DNA from: DATBGZ01 sp963803115
Lineage (GTDB): Bacteria; Actinomycetota; Actinomycetes; Mycobacteriales; Micromonosporaceae
Assembly (NCBI GenBank): GCA_963803115.1
Contig: CAWDLN010000001.1
Span: forward strand, 372,001 to 436,000
Reading direction: 5' to 3'
DNA: 64,000 nt
Each line of letters starts with the position of its first letter. Within the stretch, counting starts at the first letter, position 1. The translations under genes were made by a program, and so were the position numbers. The notes beneath the pieces were generated by a model that was not told the origin of the DNA, ran no database searches, and saw only the letters and a list, made by a program, of their open reading frames with translations. Shown one piece after another: positions 59,723-64,000 of the stretch.

Positions 59723-60367
59723 ATGACGGACCGTGACTCCGAATCCACGGTTTCGACGCATCCCACCCCGACCCGCCCCGAACCTGGTCACCCGGTGGGG
59801 CGTTCGGCGGTTGCGGCATCGGATTCGACGCCGAGCGGATTTCTGCGGCGCCGCCGGGACGCGCGAGCCAAGCGCCGGGCGCTCGAGGGTCGGCAGCGGG
59901 TGGTGCACCGGGTCGAGATGCTCGGGCCGCACTGGCACATCGTCGACTACCACCCGGAGGACCCCGACTTCCTCGCCATTGGGCCGGGTGGGATCTTCCA
60001 GGTGACCGTGGCCGACCACGGACGGGCGAGGGTGGAGCTGGCCGGAGACGTCGTACAGGTGAGCGGCCGTCGGCCACCGTATGTGGCCCTGGCCAAGCGC
60101 GACGCTGCCCGGATCTCGGAGCAGATGTCGATCGCCGCGGGTCGGAGGATTCCGGTCGTGCCGGTGGTTGCCTTTCTCGGGTCCGGCGAAGTCGTCTACT
60201 ACGGACAGCCGCCCGAAGGGTGCGTCATGACCACGTACCGCGATCTCGGTCGAGCGCTCAACGCCCACGGCAACCGCATTACCGAGCCCACCATCCGGAA
60301 GCTGCTGATCGTGGCCGCCCATGTCGATAGCGACTCAATTGGCCAATATCTGGACATAAGAAGCTAG
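59723..60367 (+). CDS. NERD-like/nuclease-related domain protein
   Basis: A 214-residue protein from ATG 59723, preceded by GGTGAGG. The N-terminal 60 residues are polar and basic (FLRRRRDARAKRRALEGRQR). The rest resembles the NERD restriction-like fold: WHIVDYHPEDPDFLAIGPGG, IFQVTVADHGRARVELAGDV, then an ISEQMSIAAGRRIPVVPVVA strand-helix and TYRDLGRALNAHGN. The usual NERD catalytic D-x-n-D/E-x-K looks incomplete (V-T-V where a V-K-x-x-x is expected), so nuclease activity is doubtful. Confidence 0.6.
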   Translation: MTDRDSESTVSTHPTPTRPEPGHPVGRSAVAASDSTPSGFLRRRRDARAKRRALEGRQRVVHRVEMLGPHWHIVDYHPEDPDFLAIGPGGIFQVTVADHGRARVELAGDVVQVSGRRPPYVALAKRDAARISEQMSIAAGRRIPVVPVVAFLGSGEVVYYGQPPEGCVMTTYRDLGRALNAHGNRITEPTIRKLLIVAAHVDSDSIGQYLDIRS

Positions 60368-60486
60368 CCGCCGTCACACCGTGGAATTGGCCGCTGACAA
60401 GAATGGCTAACAGCGATAGCGTCATTCAGTAACCACGCGGGGACGCATCGACGGGTCCCCTGACCGGGAGCGGAGGGGAGGCCGCC

Positions 60487-60942
60487 TTGGCGCACGTCGA
60501 CCTGTCACTGTCCGGCCTGCAAACGCCCGGGCCAGACCGCGTCCTCGGCGGGTTTCTGGGCTCGCTTGACCTGTGGTCCTACGCAGTCGGCGTCGCGAAC
60601 GAGCCGTGTCTGCTCATCGACAAGGAAGGCGTCGTGGTGGCGTTATCGCCGGGCTGCGGGCGGCTCTTCGACATCGATGCCCGTGAAGCGGTTGGCCGGC
60701 GCCTGGTGGACGGAGTCCTCCACCTCCTCGACTTCAACGTCGTCTCGGGAGAGCTGCCGAACTGGGAGGCCGACAAGATCCCGCCACGGTTGGCCACGAC
60801 GACCGGGGGCCTGGCCCGCGGACTCATCCGAGTACGCGGCCCGGGCGGCGCACCAAACACCGTCGACGCAATCTCGGTACCACTGCGGGACGCGGACGCC
60901 GTCGTCGGTTCGCTGACGTTCTTCGCACTCGTCGCGCGCTGA
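60487..60942 (+). CDS. PAS-domain protein
   Basis: A 151-residue protein with one PAS domain: NEPCLLIDKEGVVVALSPGC, LFDIDAREAVGRRLVDGVLH and ISVPLRDADAVVGSLTFFAL. No output domain is attached, so it would act as a separate sensor or adaptor. TTG 60487 follows a strong GGAGGGGAGG site. A rare TTA codon lies in VVALSPG. The 118-base gap upstream shows no clear promoter or hairpin. Confidence 0.78.
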   Translation: MAHVDLSLSGLQTPGPDRVLGGFLGSLDLWSYAVGVANEPCLLIDKEGVVVALSPGCGRLFDIDAREAVGRRLVDGVLHLLDFNVVSGELPNWEADKIPPRLATTTGGLARGLIRVRGPGGAPNTVDAISVPLRDADAVVGSLTFFALVAR

Positions 60943-61017
60943 GCCGGGGCTCGTCGCGCACGTCGCAAACCATGGGTTGACGCAGCGGCCGTTGGCGCAG
61001 TGGCCTAGCCTCGACTA

Positions 61018-61422
61018 GTGCTCGATCTCGTCCTAATGCCGGACGACTACGCCGTCTGCCGGCTGAATGCCGGTGAGCCCGTGCCGGCCGGCCTCGACGC
61101 GGGCAAGGGCATCGTGTCGATCACCTGGACCGAGACCGAGCTGTCGATCATCTGCCCGTCCAACCAGGCGCCGGCGTCGGGCGTCGTGAACACACCGTGG
61201 CGATGCTTCCGGGTCAACGGCCCGGCGAACCTCGCACTGACCGGAATCATCGCCGCCCTGGTCAACCCCCTGGCTGAGGCTCGGGTCAATGTCTTCGTGT
61301 TCTCGACCCACGACACGGACTACGTGCTCGTGCCCTCGGTGCGGCTCGACGAGGCATCAGCCGCGCTGCAAGCGGCCGGCCACCGCGTGAACGAATCGGC
61401 GCGTGGTCAGGCCGATCGGTGA
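61018..61422 (+). CDS. ACT/CASTOR-domain protein
   Basis: A 134-residue protein with two ACT-like halves: SITWTETELSIICPSNQAP in the first and NLALTGIIAALVNPLAEARV, VFVFSTHDTDYVLVPSVRLD in the second, as in CASTOR/YbaR-type amino-acid sensors. It would bind a small amino acid. It lies 19 bases before pheA, so it may sense an aromatic amino acid or an allosteric ligand. That is inference. GTG 61018. Confidence 0.82.
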   Translation: MLDLVLMPDDYAVCRLNAGEPVPAGLDAGKGIVSITWTETELSIICPSNQAPASGVVNTPWRCFRVNGPANLALTGIIAALVNPLAEARVNVFVFSTHDTDYVLVPSVRLDEASAALQAAGHRVNESARGQADR

Positions 61423-61441
61423 TGGCCGTACCCTGACGTCC

Positions 61442-62395
61442 ATGCCTGGCACGCCGCCCGCCCGTTACGTCTACCTCGGACCGGAGGGGACCTTCGCCGA
61501 ACAGGCGTTGCGTACGCTGCCGATGGCGCGCAAGGCCCGGCTCGAACCGGCTCCGAGCGTTCCCGAGGCGCTCGACTCCGTCCGCGCCGGCGAGGCCGAC
61601 GCCGCGCTAGTGCCGTTGGAGAACTCCGTCGGCGGAGCCGAGGGCGTGACGCTGGACGAGATGGCCAACGGCGACCCGCTCGTGATCACGCGAGAAGTGG
61701 TGCTGCCGGTCAACTTCGTCCTTGCCGCTCGCACCCGGGTCACCTTCGACAGCATCGCTACGATCGCTGCCCACCCGAACGCGGCCCGGCAGTGCCGGGG
61801 CTGGCTCCGCGACCACACTCCACTTGCGACAGTGGTCGAGGTGCTCTCCAACGGCGCTGCTGCGGTGGCCGCTGCGGCTGGGACCTACGACGCCGCGATC
61901 TGCGCTCCCATTGGCGCGCAACGGAACAAGCTCGCCGTACTGGCGGAGGAAATCGCCGACCACAAGGACTCGATGACGCGGTTCGCCCTCGTGAGCCGTC
62001 CCGGCCCGCCGCCACCACCGACGGGCGACGACCTAACATCGCTTGCCGTCTATATTTCCGCCGACCGGGTCGGTGCGCTGCTGACGGTGCTCACCGAGCT
62101 CGCGGTACGGGGGGTCAATCTCACCCGGATCGAGTCCCGCCCGACCGGCGAGCAGCTCGGCCGGTACGTGTTCTTCCTCGACTGCAGCGGTCACGTGGCC
62201 GAAACCCGGATGGGTGAGGCACTCCAGGGCCTTCACCGCGTCTGTGCCGACGTGAAGTTCCTCGGCTCTTATCCGCGCGCGGCGAGCCCCGGCGAGTCCG
62301 GCCCCCGGCCGACCCGGGCACCGCCCGGCACCACCGACGGCGACTTCGCCGACTCCGCGGTGTGGCTCGCCCGTCTCCGCGACGGCAACCTCTGA
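61442..62395 (+). CDS. pheA: Prephenate dehydratase
   Basis: A 317-residue monofunctional enzyme converting prephenate to phenylpyruvate in phenylalanine synthesis. Motifs: YLGPEGTFAEQALRTLP, ADAALVPLENSVGGAEGVTL, AICAPIGAQRNKLAVLAEEI, the active-site TRFALVSRP, and a C-terminal ACT domain with GVNLTRIESRPTGEQLGRYV (the Phe-binding ESRP). A 35-residue Pro/Asp-rich tail follows. The ESRP motif implies feedback inhibition by phenylalanine. It ends 26 bases before a hairpin repeat. Confidence 0.95.
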   Translation: MPGTPPARYVYLGPEGTFAEQALRTLPMARKARLEPAPSVPEALDSVRAGEADAALVPLENSVGGAEGVTLDEMANGDPLVITREVVLPVNFVLAARTRVTFDSIATIAAHPNAARQCRGWLRDHTPLATVVEVLSNGAAAVAAAAGTYDAAICAPIGAQRNKLAVLAEEIADHKDSMTRFALVSRPGPPPPPTGDDLTSLAVYISADRVGALLTVLTELAVRGVNLTRIESRPTGEQLGRYVFFLDCSGHVAETRMGEALQGLHRVCADVKFLGSYPRAASPGESGPRPTRAPPGTTDGDFADSAVWLARLRDGNL

Positions 62396-62421
62396 CGCGC
62401 CGTTCTTGACCCGCTTTACCA

Positions 62422-62495
62422 CCAAGATCATCCCAGTTGGTCACCAACTGGGCACCATTCAAAGCCTGCGAGGCCCAGTTGGTGACCAATTGGTG
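62422..62495. repeat. Dispersed palindromic hairpin repeat, copy 4
   Basis: CCAAGATCATCCCAGTTGG and ACCAACTGGGC form the left arm; the right half GCCCAGTTGGTGACCAATTGG keeps the core with one change. The right outer arm (GATGATCTTGG) is lost. It starts 26 bases after the pheA stop and lies between pheA and the convergent AIM24 gene. Confidence 0.85.
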
Positions 62496-62501
62496 GCGGA
62501 G

Positions 62502-62545
62502 CCGCCCGTGGTCCGCCCGTGGTCCGCCGGTGGTCCGCCCGTGGT
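62502..62545. repeat. Tandem repeat, four 11-base units
   Basis: CCGCCCGTGGT is repeated at 62502, 62513, 62524 (one change) and 62535 in the non-coding gap after copy 4 of the hairpin repeat. Confidence 0.85.
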
Positions 62546-62588
62546 CCGAGCGCGGCCCGCGGGCGTCGGGCGTCGGGACAGGGCGGCG

Positions 62589-63326
62589 TCAGTCGCCGAG
62601 CAGACCGCCGAGCAGGCCGCTGCTGCGGGACTGCTGGCCTGAGCCGTGTCCGGAGATCCCGCCGGGTGGCAGTTCGGATGGCTGGATGACGACGAAACCC
62701 TGACCCGCGAAGCTCATCGTGAACATCTCGCCGGAGGTGCGGCCGACCAACGTACCAAGGCCCAACTGCTCGGCCCGGTGAAACCCGGTCTGCAGGCTGG
62801 CCGACCAGCAGACCGCCGCCTGCGGATCGGCGTACGTCGGTTGGTCCACATTGACCACGACCGGCGTGCCGTGGGTGGTAATCGCGATCCGGCCCTTGCC
62901 CGTGAACATGCAGTTGAACAGCCCGGCCGAGGAGAGGATGCCCATCCCCTGCACCATGCGGATGTCGTACTGGAGGGTGGAGTCGAAGGCGAGCACGTTG
63001 GCGCCATTGATGGACAGCGCGTCGTTGCCCTCGAGATCGATAAGGTGGACGTCCTGTGCCTCGTTGGCGAGGAAGACATCACCGCGACCGGTCATTTTCA
63101 TGATCGGCACGCCCTCGCCGGTGACCTTGCTCTTGAGCCACTTCCCGACGCCGCCCGCGCCCAAGCCCTGGAACTGCACCTGGCCCTGGTACCCGACCAT
63201 GGCTCCGCGACGCGCCATGATCTCGCCGTTCAGCTCGACCTTGAGCATCTTGGAGTTCTGCAGCCGCATTCCCGGCTCGCTGGACTCCTTCTCCATGTTG
63301 TCGGCTGAGAAAAGCTCGCTACGCAT
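62589..63326 (-). CDS. AIM24 family protein
   Basis: A 245-residue protein. RLQNSKMLKVELNGEIMARRG is the family's N-terminal motif, followed by beta-rich segments FLANEAQDVHLIDLEGNDAL, FNCMFTGKGRIAITTHGTPV, ADPQAAVCWSASLQTGF and EMFTMSFAGQGFVVIQPSE. AIM24 proteins form trimeric beta-barrel-like folds; yeast Aim24 acts in mitochondrial membrane organisation, and the bacterial role is unknown. A Gly/Ser tail ends it. The start ATG follows GGAGGA. Confidence 0.92.
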   Translation of the reverse strand: MRSELFSADNMEKESSEPGMRLQNSKMLKVELNGEIMARRGAMVGYQGQVQFQGLGAGGVGKWLKSKVTGEGVPIMKMTGRGDVFLANEAQDVHLIDLEGNDALSINGANVLAFDSTLQYDIRMVQGMGILSSAGLFNCMFTGKGRIAITTHGTPVVVNVDQPTYADPQAAVCWSASLQTGFHRAEQLGLGTLVGRTSGEMFTMSFAGQGFVVIQPSELPPGGISGHGSGQQSRSSGLLGGLLGD

Positions 63327-63377
63327 CGGGGGGTTCCTCCTACGGTGGCGCGGTCGCCAAGACAGTAGGAGATCCGG

Positions 63378-63731
63378 TCAACCCCAGCCGAGTTCGTGCA
63401 GTCGTTTGTCATCGATGCCGAAGTGGTGCGCGATCTCGTGGACCACGGTGGTCGCCACTTCGTCGATCACGTCCTCTTCCGTCTCACAGATGCGCAAAGT
63501 CGGGTTGCGGAAGATCGTGATCCGGTCCGGCAGTACGCCTCCGTAGAGCCACCCGCGCTTGGTGAGCGCGTACCCCTCATAGAGCCCGAGAAGATCATGG
63601 CGGCCGTCCTCAGGGTCGTCCTCGACCAGTACGACGACGTTGTCCATCAACGAGAGCAGCTCCTGCGGGACCTCGTCGAGAGCCTCGGCCACCAGCTCCT
63701 CGAATCGCTCCCGCCCCATTACGACCGGCAC
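63378..63731 (-). CDS. Zincin-like metallopeptidase family protein
   Basis: A 117-residue protein. The zinc motif TVVHEIAHHFGID (HExxH with the third ligand nearby) is at about 96-108. FEELVAEALDEVPQELLSLM and GLYEGYALTKRGWLYGGVLPD are the conserved flanks. The family is single-domain, cytoplasmic and of unknown substrate. GTG 63731 was chosen because GGAG lies nine bases before it; ATG 63719 is the alternative. It is 51 bases from the AIM24 gene on the same strand. Confidence 0.9.
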   Translation of the reverse strand: MPVVMGRERFEELVAEALDEVPQELLSLMDNVVVLVEDDPEDGRHDLLGLYEGYALTKRGWLYGGVLPDRITIFRNPTLRICETEEDVIDEVATTVVHEIAHHFGIDDKRLHELGWG

Positions 63732-63857
63732 TGCATCATTCTCCGTCCCGCCCCTCAGGTGCCCAACGCGGGATCGTTTCCGTCCATTGTGGATTGATCT
63801 GCTCGAAGACGGGCACGTGCTACCGGGTGCCCCTTTCGCAGGTGCCCGTCCCGGTAC

Positions 63858-64000
63858 TCAGGCCGCGAGCGTCGCGTCAAGCGTGATCTCGGTGCCCGGA
63901 GCGAGCAGGCGCGAGATCGGGCAGTTCGCCTTGGCGCCGTCGGCGATCTTTTGGAACGTGGCGTCGTCGATGCCGGGCACGGTTCCCACGGTTACCAGAT
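63858..64000 (-). CDS. OsmC/Ohr-family peroxiredoxin, C-terminal end (partial)
   Basis: Only the last 46 codons are in the window, ending at TGA (63860-63858). They read VPGIDDATFQKIADGAKANC and PISRLLAPGTEITLDATLAA. The A-K-x-N-C-P-[IV]-S-R motif carries the second catalytic cysteine of OsmC-type organic-hydroperoxide reductases. The rest of the gene lies beyond position 64000. Confidence 0.88.
   Translation of the reverse strand, partial: LVTVGTVPGIDDATFQKIADGAKANCPISRLLAPGTEITLDATLAA

Noticed and set aside
18155..60650. TTA codons as a sign of bldA-type developmental control
   Set aside because: In-frame TTA codons were seen in at least five varied genes (ABC ATPase, fructosamine kinase, EndoQ-UvrD, phosphodiesterase, PAS protein), so they are not restricted enough to mark a regulated set.

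Overview
The window is about 70% GC. Its genes are tightly packed, with many 4-base ATGA/GTGA overlaps and frequent GTG starts. The gene content (LAL-type LuxR regulator, PadR modules, three LCP ligases, DUF4192, DUF5926, DUF6457, AIM24, paired dynamin-like GTPases) points to a filamentous or sporulating actinomycete, probably Micromonosporales or a near relative. The lineage is inferred from gene content only. I saw no rRNA, tRNA, CRISPR array, prophage or insertion sequence.

Layout. 1-160: tail of a prenylcysteine-methyltransferase-like gene. 210-3017: LuxR ATPase regulator. 3104-6706: a translationally coupled operon of glutamate-cysteine ligase, glutathione synthase, a MAPEG protein and an MFS exporter, which looks like a glutathione pathway in a phylum that normally uses mycothiol. 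6797-8826: phosphoribosyltransferase (probably frameshifted) and a second MFS protein. 8858-12004: YdeP/FdhF-like molybdenum oxidoreductase facing a DUF6457 gene and mobA. 12044-20304: lipoprotein, then membrane-fusion protein, OmpR-type regulator, histidine kinase, second membrane-fusion protein, MacB-type ATPase and permease, and a membrane-anchored DUF5666-like protein. 20314-22987: DUF4192, GNAT and fructosamine-kinase genes. 23032-27763: moaA, a large DUF4153/4173-type membrane protein, a PadR regulator with its membrane partner, and moaD. 27962-35417: metallophosphoesterase, an endonuclease Q-UvrD fusion, an EamA exporter, a membrane-anchored protein and a DUF559 protein. 35570-38175: moaC-mog-moeA-moaE on the minus strand. 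38488-42143: a GGDEF-EAL gene and two YbjN/TY-Chap genes, all carrying frame breaks. 42144-48420 and on: beta-propeller lipoprotein with an Lrp regulator, dimethylargininase, a small lipoprotein, a repeat-rich intergenic stretch, and a dynamin-like GTPase pair (46783-49949). 49973-58631: membrane protein, flavin reductase, UDP-glucuronate decarboxylase-like SDR, three tandem LCP proteins, rhodanese, glycerophosphodiesterase, orphan kinase and RsbW-like ATPase. 58689-64000: DUF5926, NERD-like, PAS, ACT and prephenate dehydratase genes, AIM24, a zinc metallopeptidase and the end of an OsmC gene.

How it fits together. The molybdenum-cofactor genes moaA, moaC, moaD, moaE, moeA, mog and mobA are scattered over about 27 kb around one oxidoreductase that would need the cofactor. 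The most distinctive items are the glutathione/MAPEG operon, the endonuclease Q-UvrD fusion, a family of hairpin repeats that sit 26-55 nt downstream of stop codons, an over-represented TCCA-N3-TGGA palindrome, and nine apparent frame breaks packed into 1.7 kb (40.48-42.21 kb). Those breaks look more like base-call errors than gene decay.
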